64,000 bases of DNA, taken from Acidobacteriota bacterium. GTDB taxonomy: Bacteria > Acidobacteriota > Holophagae > Acanthopleuribacterales > Acanthopleuribacteraceae. Below, in pieces: positions 34,777-44,434 of the stretch. The DNA is taken from positions 186,001 to 250,000 of the forward strand of contig JAGQSC010000021.1 of the NCBI GenBank assembly GCA_020439745.1, in the 5' to 3' direction. Positions within the stretch are counted from its first letter, which is position 1. Each line of letters starts with the position of its first letter. Made by a program: the position numbers and the translations under genes. Under the pieces are notes generated by a model. That model ran no database searches. It worked only from the letters and a program-made list of their open reading frames with translations, and was not told the DNA's origin.

Positions 34777-36578
34777 TGAAGAGGCTGGTATCCCGGCAAT
34801 TCCGGGAACCGGCCATCTGAGTGCTTGAGTACCACGTAATGCTGGAGGCGATTATTATCGCGATTGGCATCCGCGGTCATCTTTTCGATATCAAGCCAAG
34901 CGTCTATCAATTGCACATTTGGATTTTGGCCGTACCAGGTCATTTCCGTATTCGCCACCCACGGGACCTGCACGCTGGTTTTGCGTCCAGGCTTAAGGGA
35001 AGGAATCGTAGTGATGCCCACAGAGCGAATGGTCTCGCTCATGAGCACGGTCGTATTGTTGTTTACATTGAGCTGAGTAGGCTGGCTAGGACCTGAGCCG
35101 ACGTTCTCCACGGTCACGATGATGTCAACAGGTTCGCCAACTCTAGGGTACCTGGGCGATGTCTTGATGTTTGCAATACGCAAGTCGGGTGCGTATTCCA
35201 GATACCAGGCACTTAAGTGAGGTGTCCCGTGCTCGAATAACAGGGGTAGTAGGTTTCGTCCAGGACGCAGCTTGGGCAAACCGATGTGACTCAATTGCAG
35301 ACGTGTGTGGATCTCGGCTTTTGCAAGCGCAGCGGAAAGGTCCTCGTCCATATCTTCCACGATCACCGAGAAATCATTGCTACCCTGCACCAATTTAGAG
35401 ATAAGTGCGTTGCCGCCTACCAGTCGACCTGCAAACTGAGTGTTTCCCCACACATGCACCCAAACCCGTGGAAAGGCGGAAATACCAGGTACTTTCACCC
35501 AGGCTTCCGTGAACAGAAACGGTGACTTCATATTCAAGACGTATCCGGGTTTGCCTTCTGGAGTGGTCGTGGGTGCCCATTGCGCCGATTGATTGATGTG
35601 GCTGGGCGCATAAACCAAGCGGCCTTGAACGGGCCAGGGAGGGTCCTTGCGCAAAGTCATTTCGCCGTAGTATTGAGCCCAGGAGTCGGGGTGATATGTG
35701 ACCGCTGGTTCGGTATAGATCACATCCACATACTCACCCAATCTCAAGTCAAATGCAAAACTGCGTTCGATTTTCCAGTAAGCTCGATCAGCGCTGTCTT
35801 CAAAACGTGGATTGGCAATCTGATACCAATGAGCCATGTGATGGGGCGGATAGCCAATGGGATCAAGTCCCAATTGATTGAGCGCCCCTTGGAACAAGGT
35901 AGGATCCTGTTTGATCTCTGCAAAGCTGGCCACCGAGCCATCGGGCTTTTCGTAGAAACTGCGATGTTGCAGATCGTACAGGTGCCAGGCGTCGTCGTAA
36001 TAGACTTCAGCAAGCGTGTGTTGCGGCCAGGCAACAATCCGAGATCTCAAACCCGCTTCGTGCCAAAGCCCAGCTTGGAGTCGGCCCATGTCGTAGCAAA
36101 AGCCGTAGCCGAAGTTCCAGATCAACACGCCAAGATCCTCAACCGTCAAATCCAATCCCTGTGCGGGGTAATACCAGTCGCGTATGTCGTGGACCACAAA
36201 CTGAAACAATGCCTCCGCTTTTTGGCGGTCTGTTGAGGCGTTTCGCGTGAGGTGCTGAACCCATGCACGGACATCGCCGATTGGTGGGAGCAATTCGTCT
36301 TTGAGTTGCAGTCCCGTCACGGGTCCCATGACGCGGTAGGCCACCAATTGTGGTGTGGCGGTGTGTGGAATATCCAATTGGACATCTGAAGGCTGTGACA
36401 AGTCGATGTCGATGCGTTTGGTACCGCGTTCGTCGGTATCGAACAAATTGTCAAAACGCCCCTGGACGGGAATCCCCTGGTCAGGTTGGTGTTCAATGTG
36501 TTTTTCTGTAGAAGGCTTGCAGTGAACGAGACAGACCATCACGGCAATCGCCATGCGAGTTTTGTTGGATGAATACAC
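34773..36578 (-). CDS. Transglutaminase-like lipoprotein with CARDB domain
   Basis: A 601-residue exported protein from GTG 36578 (or 593 from ATG 36554). The leader ends MVCLVHC, a probable lipoprotein Cys although His at -1 is unusual. Residues about 115-210 contain a transglutaminase/protease core: FGYGFCYD with the nucleophile Cys, and WPQHTLAEVYYDDAWHLYDLQH with His and Asp. Near the C-terminus, LRIANIKTSPRYPRVGEPVDIIVTVENVG is a CARDB/Ig-like adhesive module. Likely acts in the periplasm or on the surface. Substrate unknown; monocistronic. Confidence 0.82.
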   Translation of the reverse strand: MYSSNKTRMAIAVMVCLVHCKPSTEKHIEHQPDQGIPVQGRFDNLFDTDERGTKRIDIDLSQPSDVQLDIPHTATPQLVAYRVMGPVTGLQLKDELLPPIGDVRAWVQHLTRNASTDRQKAEALFQFVVHDIRDWYYPAQGLDLTVEDLGVLIWNFGYGFCYDMGRLQAGLWHEAGLRSRIVAWPQHTLAEVYYDDAWHLYDLQHRSFYEKPDGSVASFAEIKQDPTLFQGALNQLGLDPIGYPPHHMAHWYQIANPRFEDSADRAYWKIERSFAFDLRLGEYVDVIYTEPAVTYHPDSWAQYYGEMTLRKDPPWPVQGRLVYAPSHINQSAQWAPTTTPEGKPGYVLNMKSPFLFTEAWVKVPGISAFPRVWVHVWGNTQFAGRLVGGNALISKLVQGSNDFSVIVEDMDEDLSAALAKAEIHTRLQLSHIGLPKLRPGRNLLPLLFEHGTPHLSAWYLEYAPDLRIANIKTSPRYPRVGEPVDIIVTVENVGSGPSQPTQLNVNNNTTVLMSETIRSVGITTIPSLKPGRKTSVQVPWVANTEMTWYGQNPNVQLIDAWLDIEKMTADANRDNNRLQHYVVLKHSDGRFPELPGYQPLH

Positions 36579-36966
36579 GATAACTGACGGCTCCCCTGAA
36601 CATGCCGGCGCGCAAACATACCATAATTCAGAAATCAGGCCGATACCTATTGTCGACTACGATACTTACTTGCTGGGATTAGGGACGATCACACGTAAAG
36701 TGAGACTTACGATGACTCCAGCATTGCCAAGGACAAGCACTTGATGAATCCGGGTAAAAACGGTCGGCTGGGTTTTGGCAGAAGCCCCGATACGATCGCG
36801 CTTGAATGCCACATCTCAATCATGAACATTTCGAGCGCGCTCGGCATTGCCATTCAAGACTCCGTGTTCGGTTACCCACATCATCCAAATGAAAACGGCC
36901 CGACAAAATGAAGAACCCGAGATGCGGATGCATCCCGGGTTCTTCAGGGGGCGAGGGGGGATCGGG
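36579..36966. other. Intergenic stretch with one terminator
   Basis: Nearly 390 bases between two minus-strand genes. It contains the hairpin terminator at 36910-36945 for the right-hand gene and presumably the transglutaminase promoter. No ORF with coding character was seen. Confidence 0.4.
36910..36945 (-). terminator. Terminator of the secreted-protein gene
   Basis: GAAGAACCCG and CGGGTTCTTC form the outer stem, with GATGC/GCATC inside. On the minus strand the stem is followed by ATTTTG. Confidence 0.75.
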
Positions 36967-37785
36967 TTATGGTTCCAAAGCGAGGGGCACGTAGGTGATG
37001 CGTGCACCGCCTAAAGCCGCATCGGAACTGGAGCAAATGGCTTCCAGATACAGCGCCTCGTTACGCATGACCTTGGCAAGCGGCACGGCGCCGGCAAAAC
37101 GCATTTGGGTGCCGGTCAATTGACGTGTATTGCGTGCAGTGCCGAAGGTCCGCTCGGTGCGACCGCGAAACAGGGGGTCCGTTTTTAGGCTTACGGTCAC
37201 CGTCTCTCTACCATCGGCAAAGGCGGACGCTTCCACCAACAAGACCGTGGATCCTTCCGGAATCTCAATATCGGTGTAGAGACGGACAAATGGATCTTCG
37301 TCGCTACCAAATATGTAGAGATCGCCTTGAGCGAACTTGTCCAGGTTCTCATGGCGAAAAGCGGATGCCGATACATTGCGAGTGTATGTGGGGATCACCG
37401 CCATTAGACCCTGCATGGGAACCATGTATTGGCGTTCCTCGTCTTCAAAGCGGTACCAGAATTCGGCTTTTGACGCGTCGCCGGTTTCGGTCGCGTTGTC
37501 CAGGTCGGCCATCCACGTGTCACGAATGCGGATGGACTCCATCCGGTAGAGGGGCGTGCCGTTCGAATCGTAAAGGTCGAAGTTCTCCAGGTACAGGCCA
37601 TCGTTGTCTTGAATCACAACGAAGCTGGCCCAGTTGTCTTCGCTGGTATTGATGATCACGTATTGACCATCTACCTCGGCCAGAGAACGGGGTGCGCTGT
37701 CTGCGGGATTCATAGTGAAGTATGCCGGTAGGTTGGCGAGGATGAATGGGGTCAGGGTTATTAGGAACATTGCTTTGAGTTTCAT
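36967..37785 (-). CDS. Secreted protein of unknown function
   Basis: A 272-residue protein; AAGGAG sits seven bases before ATG 37785 and a signal peptide follows (MKLKAMFLITLTPFILAN). The mature part is beta-rich and acidic with no Cys until a late one (EAICSSSD). I recognise no family; repeated GRTERTF and YIFGSDEDPFVRLY segments look like a beta-sandwich. It is divergent from another secreted-protein gene, with a 14-base palindrome in the shared upstream region. Confidence 0.68.
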   Translation of the reverse strand: MKLKAMFLITLTPFILANLPAYFTMNPADSAPRSLAEVDGQYVIINTSEDNWASFVVIQDNDGLYLENFDLYDSNGTPLYRMESIRIRDTWMADLDNATETGDASKAEFWYRFEDEERQYMVPMQGLMAVIPTYTRNVSASAFRHENLDKFAQGDLYIFGSDEDPFVRLYTDIEIPEGSTVLLVEASAFADGRETVTVSLKTDPLFRGRTERTFGTARNTRQLTGTQMRFAGAVPLAKVMRNEALYLEAICSSSDAALGGARITYVPLALEP

Positions 37786-37897
37786 GGTGAGTCTCCTTGT
37801 TTTTTGCTCAGTCAATCGGCATCGCGCCAATCACGCCCACAAGGTGACAGCCCCCGAAACCAAACGTGATCATGGTCACCGGATCTCCTCGGTATGT

Positions 37898-37911
37898 TCG
37901 GTCCGGACCGA
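37898..37911. promoter_or_regulatory. 14-base perfect palindrome between divergent genes
   Basis: TCGGTCCGGACCGA reads the same on both strands. It lies 113 bases from the left gene start and 60 bases from the right gene start, a usual place for an operator. No regulator is suggested by neighbours. Confidence 0.4.
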
Positions 37912-37970
37912 GTGATATAAGAAAAGGCAATAGGAATTTCGTATAACTCAATAATGAGAGGGGGTAAGTG

Positions 37971-38711
37971 ATGATTTTAGTGATGTGGTTTAGTTTGTGT
38001 ATGGTCGGAGACGATATGTCGCCAGAATCGTTGGTGCTGCGCATGACTTATCCGGACTACAGAGTCACGCAAGAAATGCCTCAGAATGTGCCGATCCCGA
38101 CGTCGTTTATGTTTTTGGCCACGGTTTCGTTGGGAACGAATGCGCATGTCAATTTGTTCCGGGCACCCCAGGGCGCCTTGGAACTGTGGACGGATGCGGC
38201 ATTGACGGATGGTTGGACCGTTCAGCGCGAATCTCAAGACATGGGCTTCAAAAAGGCGATTGAGGCGGGTGATGACTACTTGAGATTTTGTGCGCCAGAT
38301 GGAGAACGACAAATGACAGTCATCGAGCGCGCTGCCAAAGAGGGCGTGGTGATCTACCTGATTGAGTCACGAGGGATTTGCGGCTACGAAGGGGTCGACA
38401 TTAAGAACAGTGACGTAATTCCAGACATCAGACCTCCTCATGACTCCACGTCGGGACGTGGGTCATTTTCCAGCGGTGGTAATCGGCATGAGATATCGAC
38501 CTTTCTCAATTCGCCTTTGGAGTTGACGGAGATTTTGGCGCACTACAAAAAGGAGTTGGAAGCGCAAAATTGGGCGACGGTTGGGGCACCCAAACATGCG
38601 ACCGTGTCTCCTTTCGAGCATCTTCATAAATCATGGCAAGGATTCTTAGCGATTGTACCTACGCTAGGGGATGAATATCAGGTGACATTCATTATCGTCG
38701 GGCAGGAGTAG
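37971..38711 (+). CDS. Exported protein of unknown function
   Basis: A 246-residue protein; GGGGG lies six bases before ATG 37971. A short leader (MILVMWFSLCMV) precedes a mature part with two similar halves, each with a hydrophobic strand and a helix (FLATVSLGTNAHVNLFRAP; LELTEILAHYKKELEAQNW). Two Cys (RFCAPDGE, GICGYEG) may pair. No family recognised. The phospholipase/autotransporter gene starts 29 bases downstream, so co-transcription is likely. Confidence 0.65.
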   Translation: MILVMWFSLCMVGDDMSPESLVLRMTYPDYRVTQEMPQNVPIPTSFMFLATVSLGTNAHVNLFRAPQGALELWTDAALTDGWTVQRESQDMGFKKAIEAGDDYLRFCAPDGERQMTVIERAAKEGVVIYLIESRGICGYEGVDIKNSDVIPDIRPPHDSTSGRGSFSSGGNRHEISTFLNSPLELTEILAHYKKELEAQNWATVGAPKHATVSPFEHLHKSWQGFLAIVPTLGDEYQVTFIIVGQE

Positions 38712-38739
38712 ATTTCACGGGTAAGCCGGACTAGATTGA

Positions 38740-41397
38740 TTGCCCCGACCATGGGCTTCGCTGATAATGGGTGCCATGCTATTTGCATTGCTGTGGTGTG
38801 CAGCTTTACCCAGTCAGAACCCTGACTCTGTGGTGAAGCTGATCAAAAAGGAACCGGATTATCTGTTCCTTCACGGACCCAGGTGGGCCGTACCCCATCG
38901 GCCTCGGATCGCCCTCGCCTTGAGTGGTGGTGGGGCCAAGGGTTTTATTCATGTGGGCGTTTTGCAGGCGATCCAAGAACATGGGTTGCGGATCGACGAG
39001 TTGGCCGGCACCAGTATCGGCGCGCTTGTGGGCGGTCTCTATGCCATTGGATTGGACCCCGATTACATCGAACGCCATCTCAAGAACAGCGATATTGAAC
39101 GCCTGTTTTATAACTTTCGAGCCCGCGATCCAGTGCTCAGTTTTCCGGAGCAGCTGATTGATGCGGAGGCACTGTGGCGATTGCGGGTGCGCAATCGCGA
39201 GATTGTGCCCAATGCGGGATTATTGCGTTCCCACCTCCTGAAAGAGGCGCTCGATACTTGGTTTGCCCGGGCCAACTACTTTAGTCAAGGTGACTCCAAT
39301 GCGTTACCCATCCCATTTGCGCCCGTAGCCGTGGACCTACAATCTGGAAACACGGTTTATCTGCGCCATCACAACTTGGCGACGGCCATTCGCGGGTCCA
39401 TGGCGGTACCGACCGGATTCGATCCCGTGGAACTCGATGACATGGTGCTTGTGGATGGCGGTATCTTGGAGAACATACCGACGCTTGCACTCTTGGACCG
39501 CGACCACGATCTATTGATTGCGGTGGATATATCCGATCGCCTGGGTACTGGCAGTACGGGTTACTCTCTTCTGTCTTTGGTGAATCGCCTACAACTGGTG
39601 TATTTCGAGAAGCAAAAGCATGATCTGTTGGCTGTGGCCGATCATGTGATCAGTCCTGACGTGTCGGGACTGTCATTCACCGACTTCTCTCAGGACCCAG
39701 ACGACCTGATTCAACGGGGCAAATCAGCATTCACAGCCGCCTGGCCTGCTATTGAAAAAGACATGCTCAAAATCATCCGATATCGCGAGCAGACTTATCC
39801 ATGCCTGTCATTTGAGGTGGTCGGTGAAAACGATCCCACATTGAAGGCATGGGTTCAGACGCAATTCGATGTGCGCGACGGGAAGGTGAGGCTCACGGAC
39901 TTGGAGAGTGGTTTGCTGCGCGTCTTGTCTTCTGGCTGGTACGACGATGGCACCGTCGAGCGTTATGGCCATGAATTTCGTGTGGTCTTGGTGCCTTACG
40001 GAGTGGTCCAGCAAACTCATCTGGAACATGCCACGGGTTTGTTTGAAGATGACGGCGAAGCGATTAGAAAGCTCTTCCTCGGTCAACGCTTCAACGCCGT
40101 GCAACTGGAAGAACTCTTGTTGCAGCGTCTTCCGCGCGATTTGGAAGATGGCCGTGTGTTTACAGACCTTCGTGGCAGCGGCTTTGATCGATCTACGGGT
40201 ATCCTCAAAATCGAGTTCAATACGCCCACCGTGGAACAGATGCGTATTGTAGGGGGTGACAATCGGGCTGAAGTCGTTATTGCTGAGGAAATCCGCAATC
40301 GCTTTTTTGGTCAATCCATCACCGTTCAGGAACTGCACACGTTTGCCAGTCGCGCGGAACGGGTTTATGCGTTGCGTGAAGTGGCGCTTTTCCCTAGGCT
40401 ACGAGAAGATGGCAACGTGCTTTTGGATGTCACTTTGCGCAGCGAGCGTGAACACGCGGCTGAATTTAGCTACGGATTCGAGACCCATGTGGAGCACGAT
40501 GTGTCTGTGGCCTATGCCACCAGGTTGAAACCCCCGTTTGGCGCCCACATCAGATTCAAGCTCCATGCGAACCGTGTGTTGCGAGACGTAGAGTTTCAAC
40601 TCCTCAGTGAACAGAGCTTGAGCGGCCGTTATGGAGTTGTGGGATTCGGAAACTGGTTCCGACAGGACTTTCGGGAAATAGACCTACCTAGGATTTCGAC
40701 GGAACTGTCCAAAAGTGAGGGTGTGAATACGCAGATTGGCGTATTCAAACGGTTTGCGGGAACGGGTATGGGCCAGCTTACTTATGGGTTCAAGCAGGTC
40801 GATAATCTGTTGGTGGATGATTCGCTCACCAGCGACCATGTGCACAGCATCAACTTCGAATGTGTTTGGGATGATTTGGACAATTTCGTGATACCCACGC
40901 GGGGGCGCCTGGTTCGGTTTCGTCAACAGTGGTCCAGCGACGGAGCGTCTCACGTCAGATGCCTGGGTGAACTGAGGCGGTTCTGGCCACTTACAGGTCG
41001 ACAGAACGTTGAACTGCGGGGATTGATAGGCGCCAACGACGATTCAAGAAGGCCCGAGTCATTGTTTGCGGCCGGTGGCGCTGATTTCTTCATGGGGAGC
41101 ACGTCGTTGAGCTTGTTCCTGGCCAATTTCGCCAATGTGCGATTGACGCACCGAACGCGGCTGACGTCTATTTTGGGTTACGAGCTCTACCTCGACCTGG
41201 TTGCCGATTATGGGGTTCATGCGCAGCGCTTCTCTGACTTGCTGAATGACGAGAACCATTACGGTGGTGGTGTGGCCTTGCGAACGTTTGGCAATTTCCG
41301 TAACCTCACCGTAGCCTATGGATGGAATGCTGAAGATGGTGGTCAAGTCAGTATCTTGTTTGGGCCCAAAGCATTTTCACTTTGGCGTTGGAATTGA
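38740..41397 (+). CDS. Patatin-like phospholipase, type Vd autotransporter (PlpD-like)
   Basis: An 885-residue protein. A signal peptide (MGAMLFALLWCAALPSQ) leads to a patatin domain with the oxyanion loop SGGGAKG, nucleophile GTSIG (Ser92) and Asp239 in VDGG, so the Ser-Asp dyad is complete. A POTRA-like part (about 475-570, MRIVGGDNRAEVV) and a C-terminal 16-strand BamA-like barrel (about 590-885) follow, the layout of Pseudomonas PlpD. It probably moves its own lipase to the surface. Start is either TTG 38740 or ATG 38767; neither has a clear Shine-Dalgarno. The last 21 bases overlap the convergent transporter gene. Confidence 0.88.
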   Translation: MPRPWASLIMGAMLFALLWCAALPSQNPDSVVKLIKKEPDYLFLHGPRWAVPHRPRIALALSGGGAKGFIHVGVLQAIQEHGLRIDELAGTSIGALVGGLYAIGLDPDYIERHLKNSDIERLFYNFRARDPVLSFPEQLIDAEALWRLRVRNREIVPNAGLLRSHLLKEALDTWFARANYFSQGDSNALPIPFAPVAVDLQSGNTVYLRHHNLATAIRGSMAVPTGFDPVELDDMVLVDGGILENIPTLALLDRDHDLLIAVDISDRLGTGSTGYSLLSLVNRLQLVYFEKQKHDLLAVADHVISPDVSGLSFTDFSQDPDDLIQRGKSAFTAAWPAIEKDMLKIIRYREQTYPCLSFEVVGENDPTLKAWVQTQFDVRDGKVRLTDLESGLLRVLSSGWYDDGTVERYGHEFRVVLVPYGVVQQTHLEHATGLFEDDGEAIRKLFLGQRFNAVQLEELLLQRLPRDLEDGRVFTDLRGSGFDRSTGILKIEFNTPTVEQMRIVGGDNRAEVVIAEEIRNRFFGQSITVQELHTFASRAERVYALREVALFPRLREDGNVLLDVTLRSEREHAAEFSYGFETHVEHDVSVAYATRLKPPFGAHIRFKLHANRVLRDVEFQLLSEQSLSGRYGVVGFGNWFRQDFREIDLPRISTELSKSEGVNTQIGVFKRFAGTGMGQLTYGFKQVDNLLVDDSLTSDHVHSINFECVWDDLDNFVIPTRGRLVRFRQQWSSDGASHVRCLGELRRFWPLTGRQNVELRGLIGANDDSRRPESLFAAGGADFFMGSTSLSLFLANFANVRLTHRTRLTSILGYELYLDLVADYGVHAQRFSDLLNDENHYGGGVALRTFGNFRNLTVAYGWNAEDGGQVSILFGPKAFSLWRWN

Positions 41398-43635
41398 CTC
41401 ATCCAAATGCTCAGCTTCGCTTTCGACCAGTTCCAATTCCGTCGATGTATTGACAAATAAGACATTGCCAACTTCTTCGTAACCCTTAAATAGCTCTTCC
41501 CGTTCGCGTTTTATGGCTTTGCCGCGAAATCCAAGAATGATCAGGTCGGCATCCCTGGAATGCTCAGATACAAGTGCCCGTCGCGTGACTCCTGGTTGTT
41601 GGGGTATCAGGATCACGTTGTTTTCAGCAATGGGTAAGCGGCCCGCTCGAATCAGATTCACCAATCTCTCTTTTTCAGCGTCTATCTTTTGAGCGGGTAG
41701 GGTGGAAAAGATTCGAATCTCTCCGTGACGCCATTCAGGATGGCCGATGAGGATGTAGGCGATCAGAATCATCAAGGATGCGTTTTCAAAATCAGCGGGC
41801 GTCAGCCATACGTGAATGTGGTGCTTATAACCGAAGCCACGATCCGAGGAACCCAAGACCACCACATCAAATCCCGTGGAGGATATGAGTTGGAAATTAT
41901 CGACAATCTGGTGGGCGCCATCCAAGGTACGCTTGTCAAACTCGAGTAATACCATGTTGTTGTCGTGCCCAGATATGCCAGGCAACTGCACAATCTGTGA
42001 AATGGCGGTGGTGAACGAAGGACTCACGATGGTGTCCACATAGACATTACTATCGCTGATGTTAGCGATATCAACCATTCGTGTTTGGATGGACCCCGCT
42101 TCGTCATTGGTTTGTCGAGAAAGGTATCCCTGTTCGAAATGGATGTAGGTGCCAAAACCGTAGCGATGGGACATCCACCGAAGCATGTCGAAAAGTCCCA
42201 GACGGGAAAACGTCGCATCGGAGAGACTCACGATGGCGGGACGCCATCCGGCTTCTTCTTGTTTGGCGGACTTTTGCAAGAAGACTTGTAGCCTTCGACT
42301 TAGCTGGAAAATGACGCCTTGGGCGATGGACGATAAGCCTCGTTTATCGGGATTATGACTGCTGATCACGAGGTAGAGACCGAGCATGAACAGGATCGCC
42401 AGGCTGGCATATAACACGCTCATCTGGAACATTAGCCAAACGCAGATCAGTGCGCCAAACAACGAGATGTACCAGCGAGACCTAAACGTGGGTCGATAGG
42501 AAGGATCTGCGGCGAAATGCTCAAGAAACGAGATCATGCAGATGGATCCATAAGTCACCATGAAGAACATGGAAATCACCTGCGCGACAAAATCCACATC
42601 GCCTAACGCAGCAAAGACTAAGGCAATAACTGCAGTGACGATCGCAGCATTCACGGGTTCATGGCGGGGCCCCACGCCTTTGCCCAGCCATTTTGAGATA
42701 CCGCCCCATGGCAGTAAGTCATCTTGCGCCAAGGCTTGAAGTGTTCTCGGTGCAACTAGATTGGAGCCAACGGCTGATGACAGGGTAGCTGCCGCCAAAC
42801 CCAAGGGAATAATGGGACCCCAAAGGGCGATGCGCGACATGATCAACTGATCTCCTGCCAGTGCCTCGGGACTGGCTGATGTCGCCAATTTGTAAGCGAT
42901 GAGGACGTAAATCAGCATGCCGGAAAGTGTGGCAGCCAGAGTCCCGAAAGGTATGGACTTCCTGGGGTCGCGCAAATCCCCTGAAAGGCCCACGCCGGCG
43001 GTCATCCCCGTAAAGGCGGGAAAACAAATGGCGAACACAACAATCAGTGAATGAGGTTCTTCAACCGTGGCTAGCAAATTGGAAACGTCACCTTCGGCAC
43101 CTGGAATCGCATGGCCGAAAAAGAACATGATAATAGAGACAAACAGGATGGCCACAATTCCGTAGAGGGCCTTTAAGCCCAGTTCGGCGCCTTTGGTCAC
43201 AATCAAGACACCCAGGCCAATTGTGGCAGGTATGGTGATGATGCGCTTATCGTGAAGGCCGAGGCCCCATGTGGTATTCACCCATTCGAACACGGGATCA
43301 AAGGCCTGCGCGAACGCTATGATGTAAAAGGCGACACTGATGGCTTGAGACATGAACAACGAAATACCGATTGCGCCACCAATGATCAAACCGAACGATC
43401 TCGAAATAATGAAGTATTCGCCGCCGCCCTCCACGCGTTGATTGGTGGCGATCTCTGCGATTGCCATGGCCGTGGGTACCGTGACCAAGTGTCCCAACAA
43501 GATGATGAGCAACGTACCAGCAAACCCGGTATGCCCCACGGCGTATCCAAATCGCAGGAACATGATGGCGCCTAGAATCGTGGAAATGGCTGTGAAAAAC
43601 ACCGGTGCGGTACCGAACTTTTGAACCTTTTCCAT
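41377..43635 (-). CDS. SLC12-like (cation-chloride cotransporter) APC-superfamily transporter
   Basis: A 752-residue membrane protein; GGAGG is five bases before ATG 43635. TAISTILGAIMFLRFGYAVG is the characteristic TM1 of the cation-chloride cotransporter family, with 12 hydrophobic segments up to about residue 430. A soluble C-terminal part of about 300 residues (RPAIVSLSDATFSRLG, ADLIILGFRGKAIKRERE) resembles the regulatory tail of eukaryotic SLC12 proteins, with a USP-like end. Ion or amino-acid specificity cannot be read from the sequence. Monocistronic. Confidence 0.87.
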   Translation of the reverse strand: MEKVQKFGTAPVFFTAISTILGAIMFLRFGYAVGHTGFAGTLLIILLGHLVTVPTAMAIAEIATNQRVEGGGEYFIISRSFGLIIGGAIGISLFMSQAISVAFYIIAFAQAFDPVFEWVNTTWGLGLHDKRIITIPATIGLGVLIVTKGAELGLKALYGIVAILFVSIIMFFFGHAIPGAEGDVSNLLATVEEPHSLIVVFAICFPAFTGMTAGVGLSGDLRDPRKSIPFGTLAATLSGMLIYVLIAYKLATSASPEALAGDQLIMSRIALWGPIIPLGLAAATLSSAVGSNLVAPRTLQALAQDDLLPWGGISKWLGKGVGPRHEPVNAAIVTAVIALVFAALGDVDFVAQVISMFFMVTYGSICMISFLEHFAADPSYRPTFRSRWYISLFGALICVWLMFQMSVLYASLAILFMLGLYLVISSHNPDKRGLSSIAQGVIFQLSRRLQVFLQKSAKQEEAGWRPAIVSLSDATFSRLGLFDMLRWMSHRYGFGTYIHFEQGYLSRQTNDEAGSIQTRMVDIANISDSNVYVDTIVSPSFTTAISQIVQLPGISGHDNNMVLLEFDKRTLDGAHQIVDNFQLISSTGFDVVVLGSSDRGFGYKHHIHVWLTPADFENASLMILIAYILIGHPEWRHGEIRIFSTLPAQKIDAEKERLVNLIRAGRLPIAENNVILIPQQPGVTRRALVSEHSRDADLIILGFRGKAIKREREELFKGYEEVGNVLFVNTSTELELVESEAEHLDESIPTPK

Positions 43636-43854
43636 CAAGACCTCCGACGGACCCGAGCGCACATCATAATCACAAGCGGATGGCGTCACAAGAACCAAAT
43701 GTGTTTCTGTTCAAAGAATTTGTAGCTCATTGAGGTGACGTCATTTGGGCGTTGTTTTCTGGTTATCCTAGCATGTTGAAAATTGGCAGTTGGCTGACAG
43801 TGGCGAGCACCTGTGAGCTCTGCTAGGCTTCACATAACCATTCAGGAGGAACCA

Positions 43855-44352
43855 ATGAGCACACCCATCATCAATTTGGATAATCTTGAGTTTCGCGAGT
43901 GGGGCCATGGCGATCGATTTCAGGCTCGGCTGGGCTCCATCAGTGCCAAGATTGGCGCGCAGAAACTGGGCTATAACCTCACAGTACTACCGCCAGGCAA
44001 AGCTGCATTTCCCATTCATAGCCACCGCGTCAATGAAGAGATGTTCTTTGTGGTGGAAGGTTCCGGCGAAATACGGATCGGTTCTGAACGACATGCGATT
44101 AAGAAAGGAGATGTGATTGCCTGCCCCCCAGGCTCGGCCGAAACCGCCCATCAGATTGTGAATACGTCGCAAAGTGACCTGAAATATCTAGCCGTCAGTA
44201 CGAAGTTATCACCGGAAATCGCCGAGTATCCAGATTCAAGAAAGACCGGAATCTATGCGGACTATGGTACCGATGCGTCAGGACAGTCGTCCATGTTGAG
44301 ATTGGTACTGGACGAAGACAATCAACCGGTCGACTATTGGTCGGGCGAATAG
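43855..44352 (+). CDS. Cupin-domain protein
   Basis: A 165-residue soluble protein with AGGAGG before ATG 43855. The double cupin motif is seen: HSHRVNEEMFFVVEGSGEIRIG (metal ligands His, His, Glu) and a second HQIVNTSQ stretch with His. It is a conserved single-domain cupin often annotated as a sugar-epimerase or regulator-like protein. No partner gene. A strong terminator follows. Confidence 0.85.
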   Translation: MSTPIINLDNLEFREWGHGDRFQARLGSISAKIGAQKLGYNLTVLPPGKAAFPIHSHRVNEEMFFVVEGSGEIRIGSERHAIKKGDVIACPPGSAETAHQIVNTSQSDLKYLAVSTKLSPEIAEYPDSRKTGIYADYGTDASGQSSMLRLVLDEDNQPVDYWSGE

Positions 44353-44356
44353 AGAC

Positions 44357-44387
44357 AAAAAAACCGGGGCGTGAACCCCGGGTTTTT
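44357..44387 (+). terminator. Rho-independent terminator after the cupin gene
   Basis: AAACCGGGG and CCCCGGGTTT flank a six-base loop and lead to a T-run; the A-run in front also lets it serve the convergent gene. Confidence 0.85.
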
Positions 44388-44434
44388 GATTTACGGGCGA
44401 CCTGCTCACGCTGGAGCGGTCAAAATGGTCAGCA

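Noticed and set aside
35580-36236. 218-codon plus-strand frame inside the transglutaminase gene
   Set aside because: Antisense shadow of a gene with intact Cys-His-Asp motifs; no independent start signal or family resemblance.
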